Below are positions 16,999-24,353 of a stretch of 41,735 bases of DNA, one piece after another. Numbering within the stretch: position 1 is the stretch's first letter; each line of letters starts with the position of its first letter. This stretch comes from an uncultured Collinsella sp. (lineage in GTDB: Bacteria; Actinomycetota; Coriobacteriia; Coriobacteriales; Coriobacteriaceae): positions 1 through 41,735 of the forward strand of contig UQIS01000021.1 of the NCBI GenBank assembly GCA_900541245.1, in the 5' to 3' direction. Position numbers and translations under genes: made by a program. The notes below the pieces were generated by a model. The model was not told the origin of the DNA, made no database searches, and worked only from the letters and a program-made list of their open reading frames with translations.

Positions 16999-17034
16999 AA
17001 GGGATCCGTCCGTAATGGACGGGTCCCTTTTTGC
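16999..17034 (+). terminator. Terminator after rpsA
   Basis: AAGGGATCCGTCC / GGACGGGTCCCTT, 13 bp with one G-U, loop GTAAT, followed by TTT TTGCTTTT. Strong intrinsic terminator. Confidence 0.88.
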
Positions 17035-17039
17035 TTTTG

Positions 17040-17298
17040 CTGCCGAGATGTGCGATGCTGCCCGTGCGTAATGCTGCCCGGGCTGTCCATAGGCTATTGG
17101 GTTGTCGGTGCGTGAAAAATGCCGACATCCCGCCTCGGGGAGGAGGCGGGAACACACCGAGTAGACGGAGGGGTGCGGAGCGCGGTCGCGTCTCGACTGA
17201 CGACGTTGCCCATCGACAGGACCATTGTAACGCATGGCGGTTCTTGGTTTATCGTGTCGAGCGTTTGCGTTGTGCCATTGCCTGCGGCAACGGTGTGT
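17040..17298. other. Gene-free stretch between rpsA and rnpB
   Basis: About 260 bases with no convincing ORF on either strand. A small GC hairpin CCCGCCTC-ggg-GAGGCGGG-like lies near 17130-17150. Nothing else is recognised apart from the rnpB promoter at its right edge. Confidence 0.4.
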
Positions 17299-17304
17299 TA
17301 CACT
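17278..17304 (+). promoter_or_regulatory. rnpB promoter
   Basis: TACACT at 17299-17304 is 7 bases before the mapped-by-structure 5' end of RNase P RNA; TTGCCT lies 15 bases upstream. The spacing is slightly short, so the -35 is less certain than the -10. Confidence 0.5.
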
Positions 17305-17311
17305 CTTACAC

Positions 17312-17675
17312 TGCTGAGTGGGCTAGACGGTCGCGCGATGTGCTGCTTGCAGCACGAGTGAGGAAAGTCCGGGCTCCAGAGGGCGGGATGCCGGCTAACG
17401 GCCGGGCGGAGTGATCCGACGGAAAGCGCCGCAGAAAAGAAGACTCCCACCTGCGCCGCAAGGCGTAAAGGGAAAAGCTGAAACGGTGGTGTAAGAGACC
17501 ACCAGCGTCGTGGCAACACGGCGGCTTGGCAAGCCCCATCCGGAGCAAGCGCGAATAGGAACGCTATGGGCCGGCCCGGTCCGCGTTCGGGTAGCGTGCG
17601 TGGAGCTGCACGGTAACGTGCAGACAAGATAAATGACCGTTCACGACAGAACCCGGCTTATCGGCCCACTCAGCA
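17312..17675 (+). ncRNA. rnpB: RNase P RNA, bacterial type A
   Basis: The catalytic RNA that trims tRNA 5' leaders. The ends pair as TGCTGAGTGGGC with GCCCACTCAGCA (P1). Universal core words are present: GAGGAAAGTCCGGGCTCC near the 5' end, GCAGAAAAGAAGACTCCC-like and CGCAAGGCG in the middle, GTAAGAGACCACCAGCG, GGCAACACGG, GCAAGCCCCATCCGGAGCAAG, and finally ACAGAACCCGGCTTATCGGCCC. The total of 364 bases and the peripheral arms fit the ancestral type A found in Actinobacteria. It is followed after 15 bases by a structured repeat element. Confidence 0.97.
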
Positions 17676-17690
17676 CTTTGTTGACGCTGC

Positions 17691-17789
17691 GAACCCGTCA
17701 GCGCGGCAATCTGCCTTTCAAGCCTTCGGGCATGACCATAAGGTCAATGCCCTCGTCTTTCAAGGCACCTTGCTCGCGCTGACGGGTTC
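17691..17789. repeat. Structured long-hairpin element, copy 2
   Basis: The outer stem GAACCCGTCAGCGCG (17691-17705) pairs perfectly over 15 bp with 17775-17789. Then GCAA-tc-TGCCTT / AAGGCA-cc-TTGC, a loop TCAAGCCTTC opposite TCGTCTTTC, and an apical stem GGGCATGACC / GGTC-a-ATGCCC with loop ATAA. Relative to copy 1 the outer stem is completely different yet still pairs, and the apical pair G-C changes to A-T in step. It lies right after rnpB and could be its 3' end structure. Confidence 0.8.
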
Positions 17790-17904
17790 TCGCTGTTGGT
17801 GACGGCATCATTGGCGTTTCCGCTCTTGTTGGCGAGGGCAACGGTGCTGTCTTTGCCGTATTATTGAGGCTGTTTATTGCTTTGCTTGTGTTTGAGGGGC
17901 TTTG

Positions 17905-18540
17905 TTGGACAGCTATTTTACTCTGCAATCGAATATTGAGGCTTCGGGCGAGTTTGTGGACCGCAAGAGCCGGTTTATTGCCCAGCTGGTCCATATTGAG
18001 TCCGAGGATGAGGCGAATGCCTTTATCGAGATGGTTCGCAAGCGTCATTACGACGCTCGACACAATGTTCCCGCGTGGATTTTGGTAGATGGACGCGAGC
18101 GCCAGAGCGATGATGGTGAGCCGAGCCGTACGAGTGGGATGCCGACGCTCGAGGTGCTGCGCGGTGCGGGGCTCAAAAATGTTTGCTGCGTGGTGACGCG
18201 CTATTTCGGCGGTACGCTGTTGGGTCCTGGTGGCTTGGTGCGCGCCTATACCGCGGCGACGCAGGCGGCGGTGGCCTCGGCTCGGGAGGCCGGGCAGATT
18301 GTCGAGATGACGAGTGTCGTGCCTGTTGACGTGCATGTGGCCTATCCGCAGTATGAGCAGGTGCTTCGTTTGGCGCAGGATTCGGGTGCCAAGGTTTCGG
18401 ATACCGATTACGCGGATGCCGTGACACTTCACCTGGTATTCAAAGCGGGGGAGCAGGAGCAATTTTGCGCCAAGATGCGCGAGCTTATGGCGGGGCGCGA
18501 AGAGATCGAGGTCGGCGCTCCCAAATTTGCCGAGTTCTAA
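17905..18540 (+). CDS. YigZ/IMPACT-family protein
   Basis: A 211-residue member of the YigZ/YvyE (IMPACT) family, cytosolic proteins whose eukaryotic relatives regulate translation through GCN1; the bacterial role is unsettled. Hallmarks are EFVDRKSRFIAQLVHIESEDEA near the N-terminus, RHYDARHNVPAWIL, DDGEPSRTSGMPTLEVL, and CVVTRYFGGTLLGPGGLVRAYTAA. The C-terminal half (from about residue 135) is the smaller EF-G-IV-like domain. Two adjacent TTG codons (17902, 17905) follow GAGGGG; the second has better spacing. No ATG is available nearby. Confidence 0.9.
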   Translation: MDSYFTLQSNIEASGEFVDRKSRFIAQLVHIESEDEANAFIEMVRKRHYDARHNVPAWILVDGRERQSDDGEPSRTSGMPTLEVLRGAGLKNVCCVVTRYFGGTLLGPGGLVRAYTAATQAAVASAREAGQIVEMTSVVPVDVHVAYPQYEQVLRLAQDSGAKVSDTDYADAVTLHLVFKAGEQEQFCAKMRELMAGREEIEVGAPKFAEF

Positions 18541-18543
18541 CGG

Positions 18544-18594
18544 CGACGGCCGGCGTTCTTTTGGATGGATCCCAAACGCGCCGGCCGTCGTTTT
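18544..18594. terminator. Bidirectional terminator between yigZ-like gene and the C_GCAxxG_C_C gene
   Basis: Perfect 12-bp arms CGACGGCCGGCG / CGCCGGCCGTCG with a 23-base loop and TTTT on the plus side, placed between two convergent genes. Confidence 0.75.
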
Positions 18595-18607
18595 ATGCTG
18601 CTGCCGT

Positions 18608-19054
18608 TTACTCGGCGAGCTGCTTTAGCACATCGCAGGCGATCTCGACGGCATCGTCGATGCAGCCGGGGCAGCTGCGGAGCGGACCTTTATCCGATCC
18701 GATGCCCTTGAGCGTGCCGCAGACGGTCGCCGTGTTCTTCTCGCCAAATCGCTTGGCAATCTCGCGCGACAGCTTGTAGGTCTTGCCTTTGGTCTTGGGG
18801 TTCTCCATGCCGTCGCTCATTACAAAGCCCATGATGGCAACAGCGCCCGAGATGGCGCCGCAGGTCTCGGTCATGCCACCCATGCCGGCGCCAAAGCCCT
18901 CGGTGAGGGTAAAGGCGGTCTGGGGGTCGAGCCCGACGGCAGGTGCGAGCGTGCAGGCAACGGCCTGTGCGCAGTTAAAGCCGCGGGCGTGGTATTCGGC
19001 AGCCTGAGCCTGGCAGGCGGCGGTGTCGAGCTGGGTGGTATCGATCTGCTTCAT
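18608..19054 (-). CDS. C_GCAxxG_C_C family redox-type protein
   Basis: A 148-residue protein of the C_GCAxxG_C_C family, named for its conserved cysteines; these occur in anaerobes and are presumed redox or metal-binding proteins of unknown function. GFNCAQAVACTLAP (Cys28) followed by EGFGAGMGGMTETCGAISGAVAIMG and a late RSCPGCIDDAVEIACD give the family pattern. The chosen ATG (19054) follows AAGGAGA at proper spacing; a longer frame upstream adds 24 residues without a ribosome site. Transcribed alone, away from the metY-like gene, which hints at a link to sulfur metabolism but does not show one. Confidence 0.85.
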   Translation of the reverse strand: MKQIDTTQLDTAACQAQAAEYHARGFNCAQAVACTLAPAVGLDPQTAFTLTEGFGAGMGGMTETCGAISGAVAIMGFVMSDGMENPKTKGKTYKLSREIAKRFGEKNTATVCGTLKGIGSDKGPLRSCPGCIDDAVEIACDVLKQLAE

Positions 19055-19194
19055 CGTTGTCTCCTTGGTCACGGTGTACCCGCCTATGGTACCCGTGACG
19101 GGGCATGTAATCATCGAGAGCTTCATGTATGCCTCGTTTTTTATCTATCGAGCAAATGCCCAAGGCTTGAGATAAACACCCTTGATTCATTTGT

Positions 19195-19225
19195 CTCTCA
19201 ACCCACCTTGGTGATGGGTTGAGAG
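19195..19225. promoter_or_regulatory. 11-bp inverted repeat upstream of the metY-like gene
   Basis: CTCTCAACCCA (19195-19205) and TGGGTTGAGAG (19215-19225), perfect, 9-base spacer, in the divergent region 60 bases before the sulfhydrylase start. No T-run follows, so an operator is as likely as an RNA hairpin. It has no SAM-riboswitch features. Confidence 0.4.
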
Positions 19226-19285
19226 GGGTGTGCGGTAGCGGTATTGTGAACCGAATAAAACAAAACCCAAGTAAGGGAGTTGGAT

Positions 19286-20569
19286 ATGAGCGAGCAGACC
19301 ATCGGTACTACATGTGTTCAGGGCGGCTATCACCCGGGAGATGCGGAGCCGCGCCAGGTGCCCATCTACCAGTCCACCACGTGGAAGTACGACACGTCGG
19401 AGCACATGGGCAAGCTGTTTGACCTGGAGGAGTCTGGCTACTTCTACAGCCGTCTGCAGAACCCCACGTGCGATTTGGTTGCCGCCAAGATCTGCGAGAT
19501 GGAGGGCGGCACCGCAGCGATGCTCACGAGTTCGGGCATGGCTGCGAACTTCCTCGCGATCTTTAACGTTGCCGGTGCCGGCGATCACGTGGTCGCAAGC
19601 TCTGCCATTTACGGCGGTACGTATAACCTGCTCGCCCACACCATGGGCCGCATGGGCGTGACCTGCACGTTCGTCGCCCCCGACTGCACCGATGAGGAGC
19701 TGGAGGCAGCCTTTGAGCCCAACACCAAGCTCGTCTTTGGCGAGACGATCGCAAACCCCGCCCTTGCCGTGCTCGATATTGAGCGCTTTGCCAAGGCCGC
19801 ACATGACCACGGCGTGCCGCTGATGGTCGACAACACCTTCCCGACGCCCGTGATGTGCCGTCCCTTTGAGTGGGGCGCCGACATCGTTACGCACTCCACC
19901 ACCAAGTACATGGATGGACATGCTGCCTACCTGGGCGGCGTGATCGTCGACCACGGCCAGTTTGACTGGATGGCCCATGCGGACAAGTTCCCGGGTCTCA
20001 CCACGCCCGACGAGAGCTATCACGGCGTGACCTATGCCGAGAAGTTCGGTCGTGAGGGTGCCTTCATTACCAAGGCCACCGCGCAGCTCATGCGCGATCT
20101 TGGCCCCATGCAGAACCCGCAGGCGGCGTTTTTCTTGAACAGCTCGCTCGAGAGCCTGCATGTGCGCATGCCGCGTCATTGCGAGAACGGCCTGGCCGTT
20201 GCCAAGTTCCTGCAGAGCCACCCCAAGGTGCGCTTCGTGAGCTATCCGGGCCTGGAGGGCGATAAGTACTATGACCTCGCTCAGAAGTACATGCCCAACG
20301 GTACCTGCGGCGTTGTGAGCTTTGGCTTTAACGGTGGTCGCGCGGCGGCCGAGACCTTTATGAAGAGCCTCAAGCTCGCCCAGATCGCCACGCACGTGGC
20401 CGACGCCCGCACTTGCTGCCTGCATCCCGCTAATGCCACGCATCGCCAGATGAACGATGAGGAGCTCATCGCCTGTGGCATCTCCGCCGACATGGTGCGC
20501 CTGTCGTGCGGCCTCGAGGACACGGCCGATTTGATTGCCGACCTTGAGCAGGCGCTCGAGCAGTGCTAG
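19286..20569 (+). CDS. metY: O-acetylhomoserine sulfhydrylase / Cys-Met metabolism PLP enzyme
   Basis: A 427-residue PLP enzyme of the gamma-family (MetB/MetC/MetY). MetY makes homocysteine from O-acetylhomoserine and sulfide. The PLP lysine is Lys207 in THSTTKYMDGH; SRLQNPTCDLVAAKICEMEGG, SSGMAANFLAIFN and SAIYGGTYNLL are the phosphate and cofactor stretches; the long DSYHGV-like segment (PDESYHGVTYAEKFG) and the late HVADARTCCLHPANATHRQM favour MetY over methionine gamma-lyase. The ATG at 19286 follows AAGGGAG. Single gene with a downstream terminator. Methionine gamma-lyase remains a less likely alternative. Confidence 0.85.
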   Translation: MSEQTIGTTCVQGGYHPGDAEPRQVPIYQSTTWKYDTSEHMGKLFDLEESGYFYSRLQNPTCDLVAAKICEMEGGTAAMLTSSGMAANFLAIFNVAGAGDHVVASSAIYGGTYNLLAHTMGRMGVTCTFVAPDCTDEELEAAFEPNTKLVFGETIANPALAVLDIERFAKAAHDHGVPLMVDNTFPTPVMCRPFEWGADIVTHSTTKYMDGHAAYLGGVIVDHGQFDWMAHADKFPGLTTPDESYHGVTYAEKFGREGAFITKATAQLMRDLGPMQNPQAAFFLNSSLESLHVRMPRHCENGLAVAKFLQSHPKVRFVSYPGLEGDKYYDLAQKYMPNGTCGVVSFGFNGGRAAAETFMKSLKLAQIATHVADARTCCLHPANATHRQMNDEELIACGISADMVRLSCGLEDTADLIADLEQALEQC

Positions 20570-20637
20570 GCTAGCGTTCGTGCGAGGCGCCGATGCTGGC
20601 AGAAAGCTTCGGCGACCTTTCGTTCCGATTCCGTAGG

Positions 20638-20686
20638 CGGGACCCCAATTGCGGCTGTTTGCATGCGATTGGGGCCCCGTTTTTTT
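20638..20686 (+). terminator. Terminator after the metY-like gene
   Basis: CGGGACCCCAATTGC / GCGATTGGGGCCCCG (about 14 of 15 paired) followed by seven T. It lies 20 bases before the MFS gene. Confidence 0.85.
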
Positions 20687-20712
20687 GCGTTGGGCCACTC
20701 GAAAGGATGGAT

Positions 20713-22017
20713 ATGGAGAAAACTGCAGAGCAGCTGCGCCGCGAGCACATTGCCCTAGAGGGCGACACCCATGGCAAGAACAAGTGGGCGATTCTGTTTA
20801 CCGTGCTCATCATGACGTTTATGGTGTGTCTGGATTCGACCGTCGTGACCGTGGCGCTGCCCGTGATGCAAAAGGAGCTGGGCGTGGGCCTCGATCGCAT
20901 TCAGCTGGTAAGCTCGGTGTATCTGCTTGCGACATGCGTGGCTATGTTGCCGTTTGGCCGTCTGGGCGACGTGCGCGGCAAGGTGAATGTGTTCCAGCTG
21001 GGCGTCATCGTCTTTTCGGTCGGTTCGCTGCTGTGCGGCCTTTCGTCCTCGCTCGAGGTTCTTATCCTGGCACGCATTGTTCAGGGTGTCGGTTGCGCGG
21101 CGGCCATGGCCAACAACATGGGTATCATCACCGAGTCGTTTCCGGCGCGCGAACGAGGCCGTGCCATGGGTATTCTCGCGACCTTCGTGGCCCTCGGCAT
21201 GATGTGTGGCCCCGTGCTCGGTGGCATGCTGGTGGCAAGCTTTCCCTGGGAGAGCATCTTCCTCATCAACCTGCCCATTGGCGTCATCTCGTTTATCGTG
21301 GGGCTCTACACGTTGCCGCATGTTAAGCCGGAGGCCGGCGACCGTCCCATGTCCCTTGCCGAGGCCGCTCGTCGCTGCTTTGCAAATTCGGCCTTTACCA
21401 TCAACCTTGCCTGCATGCTCATCGTGTTCGTTGGTATTGGCGCATCCGAGTTTATCCTGCCGTTCTATTTTCAGGACGCCCACGGCTTTGGTTCCGACAT
21501 TTCCGGATTGCTGTTTTTGGCGCTGCCGATGGTGAATGCCTTTATCGGCCCGCTTTCGGGTGCGGTTTCGGACCGTGTTGGCTGCGAGGGTCCCACGGCG
21601 GTCGGCCTGGGCGTGTACGTGTGCGGGCTCTTTGCGGTAAGTACGCTCGACGAGCACTCTTCCATCCCTGTGATTGTGTGCTGTGCCGCGTTTATGTCGT
21701 GCGGTACGTCGATTTTCCAGAGCCCCAACAACTCGCTGTATATGGGCTCGGCTCCGCGCGAAGCGCTCGGCTTTGCGGGCAGCCTGGGTAGTTTGGCACG
21801 CTACGCCGGCATGGCGCTCGGCATTACGGCGGCGTCGCATATCCTGTATGGGCAGATGAGCGTGGCAATGGGCGAGGCCGTGACCAGTTTTGTTACAGGT
21901 CGTCCGGACGTATTCCTATTCGGCTTTCGCTCGGTGTTCTACGTACTCATGGCTGTGGCCGCCGTGGGCTTTGCGCTTGCCATGGTGCGTTTGGTGAAGA
22001 TGCGCGCCCGCCATTAG
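20713..22017 (+). CDS. MFS transporter, drug-efflux type
   Basis: A 434-residue major facilitator with 12 predicted membrane segments. The first carries LDSTVVTVALPVMQKELG, the pattern of EmrB/QacA-like proton-driven exporters; GRLGDVRGK after segment 2 is motif A, and ILATFVALGMMCGPVLGGML in segment 5 is the antiporter motif C (GxxxGPxLGG). Most EmrB/QacA proteins have 14 segments, so this is a shorter member. Of two in-frame ATGs (20707, 20713), the second has the better distance from GAAAGG. The substrate is unknown. Confidence 0.88.
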   Translation: MEKTAEQLRREHIALEGDTHGKNKWAILFTVLIMTFMVCLDSTVVTVALPVMQKELGVGLDRIQLVSSVYLLATCVAMLPFGRLGDVRGKVNVFQLGVIVFSVGSLLCGLSSSLEVLILARIVQGVGCAAAMANNMGIITESFPARERGRAMGILATFVALGMMCGPVLGGMLVASFPWESIFLINLPIGVISFIVGLYTLPHVKPEAGDRPMSLAEAARRCFANSAFTINLACMLIVFVGIGASEFILPFYFQDAHGFGSDISGLLFLALPMVNAFIGPLSGAVSDRVGCEGPTAVGLGVYVCGLFAVSTLDEHSSIPVIVCCAAFMSCGTSIFQSPNNSLYMGSAPREALGFAGSLGSLARYAGMALGITAASHILYGQMSVAMGEAVTSFVTGRPDVFLFGFRSVFYVLMAVAAVGFALAMVRLVKMRARH

Positions 22018-22174
22018 CATGTTGGGAGGCTGTCTGCCACGATTCGCGCCGTCCCAAAAAGACTGGTTTGTGGTGCGATGTGGCTTGTGGGGCGGGCGGG
22101 GGTCGGTCCGTGGTAGACTATCGAACAACGTTTATTAATCGCGCGGTATCGTTGCCGCGAGAAGGGGTTGCGCC

Positions 22175-22753
22175 ATGCAGGAGCTTGAGGATCGTATTCG
22201 CCATGACGGCATCGTAAAGGCCGGTAACGTCCTTAAGGTTGATGCCTTCCTCAACCACCAGTGCGACGTTGAGCTGTTCGACCACATGGGCGCCGAATGG
22301 GCCCGTCTGTTCGAGGGTGTCGAGATCAACAAGATCCTGACGATTGAGGCTTCGGGTATTGGTATGGCCTGCATCGCAGCTCAGCATTTTGGCGGCGTGC
22401 CGGTGGTCTTTGCAAAGAAGGCCCAGTCCATCAACCTTGACGGCGAGCAGTATGCCACGACCATCTATTCCTTTACCAAGCAGAAGGAGTACCCGGTCAT
22501 TGTCGGCAAGCGCTTTCTGTCCGAGGGCGATAAGGTCCTGATTATCGACGACTTCCTGGCCAACGGCTGCGCGCTTGAGGGCCTTATTAAGATCTGCGAA
22601 GCTGCGGGCGCCGAAGTTGCCGGCATTGGCATCGCCGTTGAGAAGGGCTTCCAGGGCGGCGGCGATAAGCTCCGTAAGCGCGGCTTCCGCGTTGAGAGCT
22701 TGGCCCGTATCGCCGATATGGACTGCGAGAACGGCGAGATCACCTTCGCCTAA
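22175..22753 (+). CDS. xpt: Xanthine phosphoribosyltransferase
   Basis: A 192-residue Xpt converting xanthine and PRPP to XMP in purine salvage. ELEDRIRHDGIVKAGNVLKVDAFLNHQ is the typical N-terminus, EASGIGMACIAAQHFGGVPVVFAKK follows, and VLIIDDFLANGCALEGLI is the PRPP-binding loop. The ATG follows GAAGGGG. No purine riboswitch words were found upstream. The gene ends in a palindrome with six T that probably terminates it. Confidence 0.95.
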   Translation: MQELEDRIRHDGIVKAGNVLKVDAFLNHQCDVELFDHMGAEWARLFEGVEINKILTIEASGIGMACIAAQHFGGVPVVFAKKAQSINLDGEQYATTIYSFTKQKEYPVIVGKRFLSEGDKVLIIDDFLANGCALEGLIKICEAAGAEVAGIGIAVEKGFQGGGDKLRKRGFRVESLARIADMDCENGEITFA

Positions 22754-22780
22754 GCGCGCAACACAAGCGATTGGTATGCG

Positions 22781-22817
22781 ATGTGACAAAGGGACTGTCC
22801 CTTTGTCACATTTTTTG
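22781..22817 (+). terminator. Perfect palindrome with T-run after xpt (REP-like)
   Basis: ATGTGACAAAGGGAC (22781-22795), one central T, then the exact reverse complement 22797-22811, followed by T-rich sequence. It is usable as a terminator, but its GGGACTGTCCC core is also typical of dispersed extragenic palindromes and resembles the arm ends at 23226-23296 (GTGAAATAGGGACT). Confidence 0.75.
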
Positions 22818-22836
22818 TATGAGGGGAGGTGCTGAT

Positions 22837-23217
22837 ATGGATGAGAACAAGATGGAATGGTGCGAGTATGCGCGCTATGCCGAGATGTCGGTCGAGGAGT
22901 TGGCGCGCGATTGCGAGGTGCAGGTGTTTCGCGCGACGGGTCCGGGCGGACAGGGCGTGAACACGACGGACTCGGCGGTACGCATGAAACATATCCCTTC
23001 GGGGATTGTCGTGACGGCGCGTGAGAGCCGCAGCCAGTTTCAGAATCGCGCGAGCTGTCTGCGTAAGCTGCGCGCTGAGCTTGAGCGTCGCGGGCGTCCA
23101 CCGCGCCGACGCGTAAAGACCAAGGTGCCTCAGCGCTCTCGCCAGCGCAGGCTCAATGACAAGCACTTCAACGCGATTAAAAAAGCCAACCGACGCAAGC
23201 CGGGCAGCGACGAATAG
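22837..23217 (+). CDS. Stand-alone GGQ release-factor-like protein
   Basis: A 126-residue protein made of a class I release-factor catalytic domain only. FRATGPGGQGVNTTDSAVRMKHIPSGIVV carries the GGQ at residues 37-39, which in release factors triggers peptidyl-tRNA hydrolysis; a basic C-terminal tail (RRGRPPRRRVKTKVPQRSRQ and RRKPG) would bind rRNA. It lacks codon-recognition domains, so it resembles rescue factors such as ArfB or the C-terminal domain of prfH-type proteins. The ATG follows GGGGAGG. The role in ribosome rescue is inferred; stop-codon release is unlikely. Confidence 0.85.
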   Translation: MDENKMEWCEYARYAEMSVEELARDCEVQVFRATGPGGQGVNTTDSAVRMKHIPSGIVVTARESRSQFQNRASCLRKLRAELERRGRPPRRRVKTKVPQRSRQRRLNDKHFNAIKKANRRKPGSDE

Positions 23218-23225
23218 CCTCCTCG

Positions 23226-23296
23226 TAAGTTGCGGTGAAATAGGGACTGTTTATGCAGCTAAAGCCGTAAGATAGTCCCTATTTCACCGCAACTTA
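23226..23296. repeat. Extragenic palindrome, copy 2 (TTGCGGTGAAAT family)
   Basis: Perfect 23-bp arms (23226-23248 and 23274-23296) around a 25-base centre, between convergent genes. The outer 12 bases match the palindrome at 2199-2262; the inner GTGAAATAGGGACT resembles the palindrome at 22781. No T-run on either side. Confidence 0.8.
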
Positions 23297-23303
23297 GGTG
23301 GGG

Positions 23304-24266
23304 TTAGCGGGTGGGGTGCCAGACCTCGAGGGCGCCGGCGAGGATGTCGACCTCGATCCGTGAGGCGACAACGGGCTCGCCGTCGGCCTGGATGGGGTAG
23401 TCGGGCTCCTCAAAGGTAAGCTCGGCATGGCGGCAGCGGCGCATGCGAACCGGCGGCAACTTGGTATGGTGGCCGTCCTTGGCCGAAAGGAACATAGGCA
23501 GGGCAACCGCGCGAGGGACGGGGCCGCAGGCGTAGCAGACGTCGAGTGTGCCGTCACAGGGGTCGGCGTCGGGACAGATGCGATAGCCCGAGCCATAGGT
23601 AGGACCCAGCTGAATCGCCATGATGATCGCCCTCACGCGCTCGGCGGGCGCCTCGTCAAAGCTGACTGTCATGGGGTAGTTGCGATAGCGTAGGCCAAAC
23701 TGCTCAAGTCCCGAGAGGGTGTAGAGTGGCGCGCCCGTCAAGCCGGTCTTTTTGCGCAGCTCGGTGGTGCCAAGGCCGATGGCGGCATCGATGCCGACCG
23801 AAAGCGTTTGGTCGTAGTACTCGACGATCGCCTCGCCGCAGCCGCTTGCGGGGTTCCATGAGCGAATGCGCCCGATGTCCTGACGCTGCAGCTCACAGGT
23901 GAGCAGTGCGCCAAAATCCTTGCCGGAGAAATCGTCGATGCCGAGCGTTTGGGCAAAATCGTTGCCGGAGCCAACGGGCAGGACGGCAAGAGCAGGGCGG
24001 GCGTCCTCCTTTTGCGTCATAAGCCCATTGACGACCTCGTGGATCACGCCGTCGCCGCCGAGTGCGATAACGGTGCGATAATCCGTTGCCCGGGCGGCCA
24101 GCTCCTTGGCGTGTCCCATGTGCTCGGTTAGCACCAGGTCATACTGGGATGCGCGTGCAGCCATGTCCAAAAAGCGTTGCAGGCGCTCGGCAACTTCGTG
24201 CGCCGCACCCGACTGGGCGGCTGGGTTGGCGATGATGAGCGTGCGGCCAAAATCAGTTGCGTGCAT
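23304..24266 (-). CDS. Diacylglycerol/lipid kinase family protein (DgkB/YegS type)
   Basis: A 320-residue soluble lipid kinase that phosphorylates diacylglycerol or a related lipid with ATP. The nucleotide-binding stretches LIIANPAAQSG (residues 10-20), GGDGVIHEVVNGLM (from 70) and VLPVGSGNDFAQTL (from about 96) are intact, and the C-terminal half contains the usual IRAxxMAI-like and FxIDGEP-like (YPIQADGEPV) segments. It is probably part of membrane lipid recycling. ATG at 24266; the ribosome site upstream is weak. Convergent with the GGQ gene and following the antiporter gene on the same strand after 87 bases. Confidence 0.9.
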   Translation of the reverse strand: MHATDFGRTLIIANPAAQSGAAHEVAERLQRFLDMAARASQYDLVLTEHMGHAKELAARATDYRTVIALGGDGVIHEVVNGLMTQKEDARPALAVLPVGSGNDFAQTLGIDDFSGKDFGALLTCELQRQDIGRIRSWNPASGCGEAIVEYYDQTLSVGIDAAIGLGTTELRKKTGLTGAPLYTLSGLEQFGLRYRNYPMTVSFDEAPAERVRAIIMAIQLGPTYGSGYRICPDADPCDGTLDVCYACGPVPRAVALPMFLSAKDGHHTKLPPVRMRRCRHAELTFEEPDYPIQADGEPVVASRIEVDILAGALEVWHPTR

Positions 24267-24353
24267 GGGGCGACTCCCGGCGTATTACGTGACGATGCGG
24301 TCGCGCTCAGGTCGAATTGTCCCCGATTGTGGCTGCACGTCGAATACTTACGT

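Noticed and set aside
15769..17235. A 488-codon minus-strand frame across rpsA
   Set aside because: Antisense shadow of the four S1 repeats; its Leu/Val/Asp repetition only reflects codon bias of the real gene.
19141..19285. SAM riboswitch or T-box before the metY-like gene
   Set aside because: The region is short and holds only an 11-bp inverted repeat, lacking the multi-helix core or T-box sequence.
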